Assembly (NCBI GenBank): GCA_040507895.1
Contig: JBEVNX010000006.1
Span: 1 to 25,011 of the forward strand
Direction of reading: 5' to 3'
Source: JBEVNX01 sp040507895
GTDB lineage: Bacteria; Desulfobacterota; Binatia; JACPRU01
DNA length: 25,011 nucleotides
Shown: piece by piece, positions 1 to 11,557 of the stretch
Numbering within the stretch: the first letter of the stretch is position 1
Layout of the letters: each line of letters starts with the position of its first letter
Position numbers and translations under genes: made by a program
Notes under the pieces: generated by a model
Seen by the model: only the letters and a program-made list of their open reading frames with translations
The model's database searches: none
What the model was told of the DNA's origin: nothing

Positions 1-8
1 AATTGACG

Positions 9-482
9 TCAGTCCGCCTGCCGGCGTAGCCGCACCAGCGAGTAGCGCTCGAATCCCCGGCCGTCACGATCGATCTCGAGCGTCTCGTCGTATCCGTAAT
101 CCGTCGGCACCAGGATCTTCCGCGCCTCGCTCGCGCGGATCTCGTGGGGTACACGGTCGCGGAACGAGACGCGGCCCGGCTCGACGACGAGGCGGTGTTC
201 GTAGATCGCGCCGCCGTCCGTGAAGACCCGCGCTTCGATCGACCCGTCGGGACGCGTCATCACGCCGACGACGGCCAGCGCGTGATGCACGTCGGCGAGT
301 GTCTGATTCACGAGATACGAAGCCGTCATCGCCAGCGAGAGGAAGTGTCCGCCCACTTCCCAGCGGCCGACTACTTGCTTGGAGACCTTGGTCGCGCCCT
401 GCCCGAGCGAGCCCTCGCCCGTGAAGCGTCCGACGAGGAAGCCGAGCGTGGCGAGATCTGACGAGGCGTCGACGTGAGACAT
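9..482 (-). CDS. DUF1579-like small beta-barrel protein, hypothetical
   Basis: A 157-residue soluble protein with no signal peptide. Near the N-terminus it has the pattern 'FLVGRFTGEG' (about residues 15-24). A regular series of short beta-strand-like segments rich in V, R and E follows, with paired motifs such as 'VGVMTRPDGS' and 'YGYDETLEIDRDG'. This resembles the DUF1579/lipocalin-like proteins that open with 'FLVG.W.GEG', but the match is by eye only and no catalytic residues can be assigned. It starts at an ATG 58 bp after the methionine synthase stop on the same strand, so it is probably the last gene of that transcript. The link to methionine metabolism is positional only. Confidence 0.7.
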   Translation of the reverse strand: MSHVDASSDLATLGFLVGRFTGEGSLGQGATKVSKQVVGRWEVGGHFLSLAMTASYLVNQTLADVHHALAVVGVMTRPDGSIEARVFTDGGAIYEHRLVVEPGRVSFRDRVPHEIRASEARKILVPTDYGYDETLEIDRDGRGFERYSLVRLRRQAD

Positions 483-540
483 GGCGGCGTCCTACGCCAA
501 GTGCCGGCGGCGCTCAAGGCGGCCAGGGGATAGTGCCGGC

Positions 541-4221
<3,681 letters not shown>

Positions 4222-4310
4222 AGTCCGGTCATTCTGACATACAAGCTACACCGAATCAGCACCGGTACTCTGGCTCGCCCGCGCCAGGTCCCGGCGGACA
4301 CGGGGCCCGG
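4222..4310. other. Intergenic region upstream of metH
   Basis: An 89-bp gap between the TTG start of metH and the stop of the small Cys-rich gene on the same strand. It is a little more AT-rich than its surroundings, around 4229-4255. It should hold the metH promoter or the link from the upstream transporter operon. I could not pick out convincing -35/-10 hexamers, an S-adenosylmethionine or cobalamin riboswitch core, or a terminator hairpin. Confidence 0.4.
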
Positions 4311-4502
4311 TCAACGGCTCTCGCGCTCGGGCTCGTAGCCGGGACATTGGAGGACCGGCAGGCGCGGGTAGCGGGGATAGCGCGGATCGGTCTCGGAGCG
4401 GCGGCAAAGCAGGAACGTCGAGCCTTTGCCGCTCTCGACGCGGCGGCAATGGCGGCAAGCGGCACACAACCCGAGCCGCTCCCGCTCGTCCTCAGGCTCC
4501 AT
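4311..4502 (-). CDS. Small five-cysteine, putative zinc-ribbon-like protein
   Basis: A 63-residue acidic/basic protein with cysteines at 13, 16, 19, 33 and 53 in the pattern CxxCxxC...C...C. It carries the block 'ESGKGSTFLLC' and a proline/tyrosine-rich stretch ending 'LPVLQCPGYE'. It resembles an unnamed family of tiny putative metal-binding proteins that I associate with deltaproteobacterial-type genomes; function unknown. The longer frame extends upstream into transporter coding sequence, but I chose ATG 4502. A good ribosome site (AGGAGG, 6 bp before the start) precedes it, and the conserved Cys pattern begins soon after. Its first 11 bases overlap the end of the transporter gene, which suggests translational coupling. 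Zinc or iron-sulfur binding is inferred from the Cys spacing only. Confidence 0.75.
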   Translation of the reverse strand: MEPEDERERLGLCAACRHCRRVESGKGSTFLLCRRSETDPRYPRYPRLPVLQCPGYEPERESR

Positions 4503-5493
4503 CCACCGCCTCCTCCAGATCCCGTAGCCGGGAACGGCGGGGTGAGAGCCACGGCACGAGCAAGCTGTCGAGCACGAGTTGGAACACGTGGTAGCAGACG
4601 AGCGCGAACGCGCCGTGCGGGTTCGTGGGGAAGAACGTGTCCCAGAGATAGATGCCATTCGGTAGCGTCTTCTGCGAGCCGCAGAACACCACCGCCGTGC
4701 GGTTGCGCTCGGAGAGGCCGAGCCATGTCGCGCTGCGATGGTTCCAGACGAGCAGCGCCACGTGCAGCGCCCCTGCGGTCGTCACAAACGAAAGGATGAG
4801 CGAGGGCCGCTCCGAAAGGTGGGACGCCGCCATGGCCACGCCTGTGTAGACGAAGACTAGGATGATCGCCTGCGGTAGCCGCACGATGACGGGTAGGCAG
4901 CGGCCCAGTCGGGACCAGAAGAGCCGGTGCGCGACCTGCCCCACGACCACCGGAAGCAGCACCACGAGTGCATCCTCTCTCATCATGCGGCCGACCGGGA
5001 ACGCCACCACCGTGCCGACCGTCAATCGTAAGATGAGCGGCGTGACGAGCGAGGTGAGGAGGTTCGAGGATAGCGTGATGAGAAGCGCGAGAGCCTGATT
5101 GCCGCCGGCAGCGAGCGTCAGCGCCGGAGCCGAAGCGATCGTGCCCGCCTGCGCGGCGACGATCATCATCGCCTCGAAGAACTGATACCCCTCGGATCCG
5201 GCGCCTGTGTCCTCCGGGCCGAACAACCGGACCAGCGCCACCGCCAGCAACGGCGCGACGAGATAGTTCGACGACAGCCCCAGGGCGAGCCCGCGCACGT
5301 CCGCCCCCTCGCGGAGCCCGGCCGTCTCGAGCGTGACGCTCGAAAGGAAGAGGCTCGTCGCGGTCAGCAGCGGGAGCGCGAGCGGCGCCTGGCGGACCGC
5401 GATCCCGCCCGCGGGAAACGCGATCGCCGCCGCGCAGACCGCCGCCAAGCCGACGAGGAACCAGTGCCGGCGCCAGAACGTACTCATCGACAT
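4492..5493 (-). CDS. Bile acid:sodium symporter-like (SBF/PF13593-type) membrane transporter
   Basis: A 333-residue inner-membrane protein with about nine to ten hydrophobic spans spread over its whole length, beginning at residue 12. The C-terminal motif 'FCGSQKTLPNGI' (near residue 270) matches the 'GSQK.LP.G' signature of the SBF-like branch of the BASS (bile acid:sodium symporter) superfamily. The conserved 'AAQAGTIASAPALT' loop also fits the discontinuous-helix cores of these carriers. Members move organic anions with sodium, but the substrate here cannot be told. The gene starts at ATG 5493 (another ATG lies two codons in, at 5487). It is divergent from the FAD monooxygenase with only 44 bp between them, and its 3' end overlaps the small Cys-rich gene. 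Confidence 0.9.
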   Translation of the reverse strand: MSMSTFWRRHWFLVGLAAVCAAAIAFPAGGIAVRQAPLALPLLTATSLFLSSVTLETAGLREGADVRGLALGLSSNYLVAPLLAVALVRLFGPEDTGAGSEGYQFFEAMMIVAAQAGTIASAPALTLAAGGNQALALLITLSSNLLTSLVTPLILRLTVGTVVAFPVGRMMREDALVVLLPVVVGQVAHRLFWSRLGRCLPVIVRLPQAIILVFVYTGVAMAASHLSERPSLILSFVTTAGALHVALLVWNHRSATWLGLSERNRTAVVFCGSQKTLPNGIYLWDTFFPTNPHGAFALVCYHVFQLVLDSLLVPWLSPRRSRLRDLEEAVDGA

Positions 5494-5516
5494 TCGCGAG
5501 CTTTCCGATCTATAGC
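5487..5516 (+). promoter_or_regulatory. Possible sigma70-type promoter for the monooxygenase gene
   Basis: TCGACA (5487-5492) and TATAGC (5511-5516) are separated by 18 bp, matching the -35 and -10 consensus at 5 and 4 positions. This places transcription initiation about 15 bp before the GTG start, with the GGAGG ribosome site at 5529-5533 inside the short leader. The -35 lies within the first codons of the divergent transporter. Judged by eye only. Confidence 0.3.
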
Positions 5517-5537
5517 GGGCATTCGATTGGAGGTCGC

Positions 5538-6740
5538 GTGAAGACCTACGACATCGTCACAGTCGGCGGAGGCCTCGGCGGATCGGCTCTCGCCAAGGCG
5601 ATGGCCGAGCGCGGCGCACGCGTGCTGGTAGTGGAGCGGGAGACTCATTTCAAGGACCGCGTGCGAGGCGAAGCGCTCTCCCCTTGGGGCGTGGCCGACG
5701 CGAAGGCACTCGGTCTATTCGAGCCTCTCCGCGAGCGCTGCGGCAACATGCTTCGATTCTGGAACATCTACGTCGGAGGCAACCAGGTGCTGAACCGCGA
5801 CCTCTGCGCGACGACACTCCAGAAGGAAGGGTGGTTCTCGTACTTTCACCCCGACATGCAGGACGTCGTCCTCGAGGCTGCCCGAGTCGCCGGCGCCGAA
5901 GTCCGGCGCGGCGCGCACGTGCGAGCGCTCGAGCCGGGATCACCCGCGCGGGTGACGATCGAGGAGCACGGGAATCGCGAAGTCGTCGAGGCCCGCCTCG
6001 TCGTCGGCGCAGACGGCCGGGCCTCCAAGGTGCGCGCGTGGGGCAACTTCACGACCCGCAACGATCCGCCGAAGCTGCTGTTCGCCGGTCTCCTCTGTGA
6101 CGGCGTCGCAGCGCCGAGCGACGCCGCCTTTCAAATCACCGCGCCCGGCATGGGGCTCACCGCATATCTCTTCCCACAGGCCGGGAACCGCAGCCGCTGC
6201 TACTTCGGGTGGCACAAGGAAACCAACTTCGCGCGACTCCAGGGAGCGCACGACGTCGAGCGCCTCCAGCGGGCGAGCGAGGAGATCGGCATGCCTCGCG
6301 AGTTCTACGCCAACGCCAAGGCCGCGGGGCCGCTGGCGACGTTCGAAGGCGCCGACTCCTGGGTCGATCATCCGTACGCGAACGGCGTCGCCCTCGTCGG
6401 CGACGCCGCGGCGACGAGCGATCCGACGTGGGGCCAGGGGATGTCGCTCACGCTGCGCGACGTCCGCGTGCTCCGCGATGCGCTGGACGCCGAACGCGAC
6501 TGGGACAAGGCGGGCCACTCCTACGCCGCAGAGCACGATCGCTATTACGGCATCGTCCATCGCGTCGACGGCTGGGTCACACACGTGTTCATGGACGTCG
6601 GCCCCGAAAGCGACGCCACCCGCGCGAGGGCGCTGTCGCTTCTCGCGCAAGACATGAGCCGCTTCCCCGAACCGCCGATGAGCGGTCCGGAAGCCCCCCA
6701 CGACGATTCCGTCCGACGGCGATTCTTCGGCGAGGAGTAG
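5538..6740 (+). CDS. FAD-dependent monooxygenase (class A flavoprotein hydroxylase type)
   Basis: A 400-residue cytoplasmic flavoprotein. An N-terminal Rossmann dinucleotide fold has GGGLGG at residues 10-15, followed by an acidic end of strand 2 (VVERE). The 'GADGRASKVR' segment near residue 156 is the DG motif, and 'ALVGDAAATSDPTWGQGMS' near residue 290 is the GD motif plus the ribityl-binding segment. Together these define single-component FAD/NAD(P)H aromatic hydroxylase-like enzymes; the substrate is unknown. The start is GTG 5538, with GGAGG four bases upstream. The F420-type oxidoreductase gene follows after only 8 bp, so the two are very likely co-transcribed and may act on the same compound class (inference). 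Confidence 0.93.
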   Translation: MKTYDIVTVGGGLGGSALAKAMAERGARVLVVERETHFKDRVRGEALSPWGVADAKALGLFEPLRERCGNMLRFWNIYVGGNQVLNRDLCATTLQKEGWFSYFHPDMQDVVLEAARVAGAEVRRGAHVRALEPGSPARVTIEEHGNREVVEARLVVGADGRASKVRAWGNFTTRNDPPKLLFAGLLCDGVAAPSDAAFQITAPGMGLTAYLFPQAGNRSRCYFGWHKETNFARLQGAHDVERLQRASEEIGMPREFYANAKAAGPLATFEGADSWVDHPYANGVALVGDAAATSDPTWGQGMSLTLRDVRVLRDALDAERDWDKAGHSYAAEHDRYYGIVHRVDGWVTHVFMDVGPESDATRARALSLLAQDMSRFPEPPMSGPEAPHDDSVRRRFFGEE

Positions 6741-6748
6741 CCCAGACC

Positions 6749-7693
6749 ATGACCCATCCCATCCGCTTCGGCATCCAGACCGGCCAGCAGATGGTCGAGT
6801 GGCGCGAGCTCCTCGACCTCTGGCAGAAGGCCGACCGCTGGGGCTACGACTCGCTGTGGAACTTCGACCATTTCTACCCGATCTTCGTTTCGCCCGAAGG
6901 TCCGTGCTTCGAGAGCTGGACGACGCTCGCGGCGCTCGCGCAAGCGACGAAGCGCGCCCGCATCGGCACGCTGGTGAGCGGCAACACCTACCGCCATCCG
7001 TGCGTGACCGCGAAGATGGCGGCGACGCTCGACCACGTGAGCGGCGGGCGCTTCAACCTCGGCATCGGCGCAGGCTGGTTCGAGCTCGAGCACCGCACGT
7101 TCGGCATCGACTTCAAGACCGTTCCCGAACGGCTGCGCGGGCTCGACGAAGCGTGCCGCATCGTCAAGAGCATGTTCACGCAAGAGAAGACGACACTGCG
7201 CGGGCGATACTACATCGTGACCGACGCGATCGGCTTGCCGCGGCCCGTGCAGAAGCCCTATCCGCCCATCATGATCGGCGGCACCGGGGAGAAGGTGCTG
7301 CTGCGGATCGTCGCCGAGCATGCCGATCTGTGGAACACGGCCGCGCAGGCCGAGCGCATCCAGCATCTGATCGCTGTGATCGACCGCCACGGCGAAACGC
7401 TCGGTCGAGACACGTCCACGATCGAGAAGACCGTGCTCATGCCACTCTGCTACAAGGCCCCCAAGGAGCGCGAGGAGCTCGTCATGGGGTTGATCGCGCA
7501 GATGGAGGGCAGCAACCCGCAGGCGGCCCGCCGCCGCATCATGATCGGCGGCAAGGAGGAGTGCTTCGACACGATCGAGCGCTACCGCCGGGTCGGCGTC
7601 ACGCATTTCATCTTCATGACGTTCGTCCCGTACAACGAGGACGAGATCCAGCGCTTCGCCGAGGAGGTCATGCCCGCCGCGCGCGCGGCGTGA
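6749..7693 (+). CDS. LLM-class (luciferase-like) F420-dependent oxidoreductase
   Basis: A 314-residue TIM-barrel oxidoreductase of the bacterial luciferase-like superfamily. Diagnostic segments are 'DSLWNFDHF' (residues about 33-41), 'RARIGTLVSGNTYRHP' (about 70-85), 'HVSGGRFNLGIGAGW' (about 96-110) and 'PPIMIGGTGEKVL' (about 171-183). These are typical of the branch usually annotated as F420-dependent, although FMN use cannot be excluded from sequence. The ATG at 6749 lies 8 bp after the monooxygenase stop, with GAGGAG about 11 bp upstream. Its TGA stop directly abuts the stop of the convergent PNPOx-fold gene with no base between them. The likely role is oxidoreduction of a hydrophobic or aromatic substrate; the actual substrate is unknown. 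Confidence 0.93.
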   Translation: MTHPIRFGIQTGQQMVEWRELLDLWQKADRWGYDSLWNFDHFYPIFVSPEGPCFESWTTLAALAQATKRARIGTLVSGNTYRHPCVTAKMAATLDHVSGGRFNLGIGAGWFELEHRTFGIDFKTVPERLRGLDEACRIVKSMFTQEKTTLRGRYYIVTDAIGLPRPVQKPYPPIMIGGTGEKVLLRIVAEHADLWNTAAQAERIQHLIAVIDRHGETLGRDTSTIEKTVLMPLCYKAPKEREELVMGLIAQMEGSNPQAARRRIMIGGKEECFDTIERYRRVGVTHFIFMTFVPYNEDEIQRFAEEVMPAARAA

Positions 7694-8593
7694 TCATCCG
7701 GGGTTGAACGGGGAGCGCTCGAGCAGCCGATGACGGACGTCGTCGCGCCCGCTGATCTCGAGGACTCGGTCGATTGCGAAGTCGATCACGCGCTCGGCGC
7801 CGGCAAAGCCCCGAGTACGCTCCGGATCCCAGTCGACCGTCGCCCGGCCGGCGAGCTGCAGCGTTCGACCGGCATCGAAGTCGATGAACAGGAGCCCCGC
7901 GCCAGCATCGCGCGCCAGGTTGCCGAGCGTCTGGAACATGCGGTTTCCGGAGTAGTCCGGCCAGCTGAGCCGCGACCGGCTGACTACGCACACGAAGCCC
8001 GGGGTGCCGCCACGATGTGAGGCATCGGCGCCTCTCTCGGCGTGACGACTGCCGATAAAAAACGTGTCCGCCTCGCTCACCCAGCGCCGCTGCCTCTCGT
8101 CGAGACGCGTCGCGGATGTAGCGACCGGCGCCGCCGCCGCGCCGTCGGGGCCCTCCGGGGCTCGTGCCTGGATGTACTTCGGGCAGTTGCCGAATACTTC
8201 CCGCGTCACGACGTCAAATCCGTCCTCGCGCATCGCGACTCGGCCATTGATGCGCAGGCGCTTGCGGTTGGCGAGGTCGATGGCCACCATCCCGACGTCC
8301 GCACCGTCGACGAGACCCTCCGCGAGAGGATCACCGTCGAGAGGCCGGGAGTAGACTCGCAACCTTCGCGCGTCCACAGGCTCGAGGAAACCCGGCGCCC
8401 CGGTGAGCAGCGATGCCCAAACCGCGCCGGCGCGGTCCGTGCTCGCGACCACGACGAAGCGCCGTGCGAGCAAAAAGCCCTGCCTGTCGGCGGTGATCTC
8501 GGCGCGAATTCCCGAACCGATCTTCGCCGCCTGGTCTCGTACGCCAGCCTGGTCCTGCACCTCGAGCTCGCCGGAATGGAACACGTCGCCCAT
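7694..8593 (-). CDS. Pyridoxamine 5'-phosphate oxidase-fold FMN-binding protein
   Basis: About 299 residues. Opens with 'FHSGELEVQDQAGV', then 'FLLARRFVVVASTDRAGAVWASLLTGAPGF', the typical split-barrel flavin-binding strand pair. 'MVAIDLANRKRLRINGRV' and 'VFGNCPKYIQAR' follow; the latter is a strong signature of this PNPOx-like branch. A C-terminal half with a second barrel-like segment ('TFFIGSRHAERGADASHRGGTPGFV') means two split-barrel repeats. Such proteins bind FMN, F420 or heme, and the reaction is unknown here. The frame stays open upstream into the acyl-CoA dehydrogenase gene. ATG 8593 is the conventional start, but AAGGAG lies 9 bp before TTG 8605, which may be the true start. It sits 28-40 bp downstream of the AidB-like gene, in the same direction. 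Confidence 0.9.
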   Translation of the reverse strand: MGDVFHSGELEVQDQAGVRDQAAKIGSGIRAEITADRQGFLLARRFVVVASTDRAGAVWASLLTGAPGFLEPVDARRLRVYSRPLDGDPLAEGLVDGADVGMVAIDLANRKRLRINGRVAMREDGFDVVTREVFGNCPKYIQARAPEGPDGAAAAPVATSATRLDERQRRWVSEADTFFIGSRHAERGADASHRGGTPGFVCVVSRSRLSWPDYSGNRMFQTLGNLARDAGAGLLFIDFDAGRTLQLAGRATVDWDPERTRGFAGAERVIDFAIDRVLEISGRDDVRHRLLERSPFNPG

Positions 8594-8633
8594 CGCCGAT
8601 CTCAACCGCTCGCGCTCCTTGAGAGTTCCCGCG

Positions 8634-10276
8634 TCAAGGAAGGACCGGGCGCGCTCGATCGATGATGCGGCGGAACTCCACGCCGCGAGGAAGCGTGCCG
8701 AAGGTGAGCCCATGCTCGCCGCCGAGCCGCGACGCGAGGAACGCGTCAGCCACCGCCGGCTCGGCGTGACGGACCAGCAGCGAGCCCTGAAGCGCGAGCG
8801 CCATGCGCTCGACGAGGCTTCGCGCACGCTCCTCGACGGCGTCGAAGTCGGCGAGCTCCTCACGGAGCCTCGCCGCGAACCGGTCCAGGCGCCGGTCGGC
8901 GCCTCCCCCCAGTGCGATCTCGGCCAGGAAGATCTCGAGGGACTCGGGGTTGCGCCCGACGGCGCGCAGCACGTCGAGACACATGACGTTGCCCGAGCCC
9001 TCCCAGATCGAGGACAGCGGCGCTTCGCGGTAGAGGCGCGGCAGCATGGACTCCTCGACGTAGCCATTGCCGCCCAGGCACTCGAGCGCCTCGCCGACGC
9101 CGGCCGGGCAGCGCTTGCATATCCAGTACTTGACCACCGCGGTGGCCAGACGCTTGAAGAGCATTGGCGCCTCGTCGCGCGCGCCCTCGTCGTACGCGCG
9201 CGCCAGGCGCATCATCGTCACCGTCGCGGCCTCGGATTCGACCGCGAGGTCAGCCAGCACGTTTTGCATGAGCGGCTGATCTGCCAAGCGCTTGCCGAAC
9301 GCCGAGCGGTACGCGCAGTGGTGCAGCGCCTGCGCCACCGCCTGCCGAAGCCAGGCCGAAGAGCCGATCACGCAGTCGAGCCGGGTATGGTTGACCATCT
9401 CGATGATGGTCGGAACGCCCCGCCCTTCCTCGCCGACCATGCGCGCCCACGCGCTCTCGAACTCGACCTCGCTCGATGCGTTCGAGCGGTTACCGAGCTT
9501 ATCTTTCAGACGCTGGAGGTGAAACCGGTTGCGCGTCCCGTCGGGACGCCAGCGCGGCAGCAGAAAGCAGGAGAGCCCGCGGTCGGTTTGCGCGAGCACG
9601 AGAAAGGCGTCGGACATCGGCGCCGAGCAGAACCACTTGTGGCCGGTGATCTCGTACTCTTCACCCGCGCCGCCGCGGCCGAGTGGGCGAGCGCGGGTGG
9701 TGTTGGCGCGCACGTCGGAGCCGCCTTGCTTCTCGGTCATCGCCATGCCGCAGATGGCGCCGCGCTTCTCCCTAGCCGGGAGCGTGCGTGAATCGTACAC
9801 GTTCGAGGTGAAGCGGGGCTCCCACTCCGCCGAGAGCTCCGGCTCGAGGCGCAGCGCCGGCACGACCGAATAGGTCATGGCGATGGGGCAGAGCACGCCC
9901 GCCTCCACCTGCGACAGCAGGTAAAAGAGCGCGGCGCGCGCGACGTGTGCCCCCGAGCGCGCATCCCGCCAAGGCAGAGCGTGCAACTCGTTGGTGACGG
10001 CCAGGTCCATCAGCTGGTGCCAGCTGGGATGGAACTCCACCTCGTCGATGCGATGGCCGAAGCGGTCGTGCGTGCGCAGCACCGGCACGTTGCGGTTCGC
10101 CTGCTCCCCCATCGCACCGGCTCGCCGCCGACCGCTTCTCCGAACCGTCGCACGCGCTCCTCGGCGAAGCCTCCGCCCTCGCGGACGAGCGCCTCCGAGA
10201 GCGCGCGGTCCTCGCTGAAGAGGTTGTAGCCCTCGAGCGGCGGCGGCTGGTTCGATACCTCGTGTGTGACCGCCAT
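8634..10276 (-). CDS. AidB-like acyl-CoA dehydrogenase, interrupted by a frameshift
   Basis: Acyl-CoA dehydrogenase family flavoenzyme of the AidB branch. The N-terminal piece (10276 down to about 10112) reads 'THEVSNQPPPLEGYNLF', the AidB N-terminal hallmark. The rest, in another frame (10112 to 8634), carries 'RTHDRFGHRIDEVEFHPSWH', 'GMAMTEKQGGSDVRANTT' and 'SSIWEGSGNVMCLDVLR'. The frames meet in 'CGATGGGGGAGCAG', a run of five Gs (C5 at 10106-10110 on the plus strand). One more G would give continuous 'VRWGEQANRNV' and a protein of about 547 residues, close to E. coli AidB (541). As written, only a 492-residue N-truncated product from ATG 10112 is possible. ATG 10276 is the likely original start; TTG 10312 and ATG 10285 are also in frame. 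The PNPOx-fold gene follows on the same strand. Confidence 0.92.
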
Positions 10277-10353
10277 CGCGGTCATCCAACCGAGCTGCTG
10301 CGCTTGCGTCAAGAGCGAGAGACGTGAGCATGGTGTGCCGCGGAGGAGCCGCC

Positions 10354-11208
10354 ATGAAGACCTATGCAGCGACGACCCTGACCGCCGAGGGCATCATCTT
10401 CCCGGAAGGCCCGCGCTGGCATGGCGGCAAGCTCTGGTTCTCGGACATCCACGGCGAGCGCGTGATGACCGTGGACACGGCCGGACGGTTGGAAAAGGTG
10501 GTGTCCGTGCCCACTCGCCCGTCGGGGATCGGCTTCGACCCCAAGGGGCGGCCGTTGATCGTGTCGATGCGCGACCGCAAGCTGCTTCGGCTCGAGAACG
10601 GCCGGCTCGACATCGTAGCCGACATGGCGAGCCTCATGCCCGGCGACGCCAACGACATGGTGGTCGACCCGGACGGTCGGGCGTTCATCGGCAACTTCGG
10701 ATTCGATCTGTTCGCCGGCGCCGAGCACAAACCGGCGAATCTCGTCTGCGTCGAGCCCGACGGGCGAGCGCGTACCGTCGCCGAAGACATCGCGTTCCCG
10801 AACGGCACGGTGATCACGCCGGACCGCAAGACCCTGATCGTCGCCGAGTCTTTCGGAAACCTGCTCACCGCCTTCAACTTGGCGCGCGACGGCGCGCTCT
10901 CCGGCCGGCGCTTCTTCGCCCACCTCGGCGACCGGACGCCCGACGGCATCTGCCTCGACGCGGAGGGGGCGGTCTGGGCGTCGTGCTTTGGACAGGACGA
11001 GTTCATCCGCGTCTGGGAGGGCGGGGACATCGCCGCCCGCGTGCCGGTGCCCGGCCGGCGCGCGGTGGCATGCATGCTCGGGGGAGAGGATCGCCGGACC
11101 TTTTACATGCTCACCGCCGAAACCACCCTCGAAGACCTGATGCAGGGGAAGTCGAAGGGACGGATCGAGACCGCGCGCGTCGACGTGCCCGGCGCGGGCT
11201 ATCCGTAG
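10354..11208 (+). CDS. SMP-30/gluconolactonase/LRE-like beta-propeller hydrolase
   Basis: A 284-residue six-bladed beta-propeller of the SMP-30/gluconolactonase family. These are metal-dependent lactonases or esterases acting on sugar lactones or related esters. The three expected metal ligands are visible: Glu in 'FPEGPRW' near the start, Asn in 'FPNGTVITPD', and Asp in 'TPDGICLDAEG'. The internal 'DPDGRAFIGNFGFD' blade repeat also fits the family. I chose ATG 10354 because GGAGGAG (10342-10348) sits 5 bp before it; the longer frame from GTG 10324 has no such site. The gene is divergent from the AidB-like gene, with about 77 bp between starts. Its stop lies 10 bp from the end of the convergent small lipoprotein gene. 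Confidence 0.92.
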   Translation: MKTYAATTLTAEGIIFPEGPRWHGGKLWFSDIHGERVMTVDTAGRLEKVVSVPTRPSGIGFDPKGRPLIVSMRDRKLLRLENGRLDIVADMASLMPGDANDMVVDPDGRAFIGNFGFDLFAGAEHKPANLVCVEPDGRARTVAEDIAFPNGTVITPDRKTLIVAESFGNLLTAFNLARDGALSGRRFFAHLGDRTPDGICLDAEGAVWASCFGQDEFIRVWEGGDIAARVPVPGRRAVACMLGGEDRRTFYMLTAETTLEDLMQGKSKGRIETARVDVPGAGYP

Positions 11209-11218
11209 ACCGAGCGCA

Positions 11219-11557
11219 TCATTCCCCGCTCTGGCGGCTCACCTCCCGCTCGACGAGCTTACGATACTTGGCTGCGGTCTCGTCGGCGGGGTCGAGCTCG
11301 GTGCGCCTTGCGAAAGTAGCTCCCCGCTTTCTGTAGATCCTCGCGGTCGAGCGCATCGGCGCCCCGCTTGGTGGCGATCTTGGCGCCGAGCCTTCGCGCC
11401 TGAAGATCCTTCGGGTCGCTCGCCAACGACCGATGGAGGGATTCGGCGGTGTCGAGATCCCCCTTCAAGTAGGCGTTTTCAGCGCGCATGTCCCGGAAGG
11501 AAACGCAGCCCGCAAGCCAGAGCAGGGCGAGCGCGAGACGGGCTCGTGCCGACTCAC
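11219..11557 (-). pseudogene. Small TPR-like lipoprotein, frameshifted
   Basis: The frame contains a hydrophobic segment ending in a lipobox-like 'WLAGC', then a charged helical region ('AENAYLKGDLDTAESLHRSL', then 'ADALDREDLQKAGSYFRKA') resembling tetratricopeptide helices. At about 11300-11303 the natural continuation switches frame. The original frame degenerates into an Arg-rich tail, while the next frame reads 'ELDPADETAAKYRKLVERE' and ends at the TGA at 11219, exactly as a TPR repeat should. One extra base explains this. The 5' end is also awkward: the GTG at 11557 overlapping the MBL stop (GTGA) is out of frame with the lipobox, and the nearest in-frame start is TTG 11633, inside the upstream gene. 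There may therefore be two indels. Function unknown; outer-membrane or periplasmic anchoring is inferred. Confidence 0.55.

Noticed and set aside
4222..4310. A possible cobalamin or SAM riboswitch ahead of metH
   Set aside because: The gap is only 89 bp and lacks the B12-box and the paired arms expected for either class.
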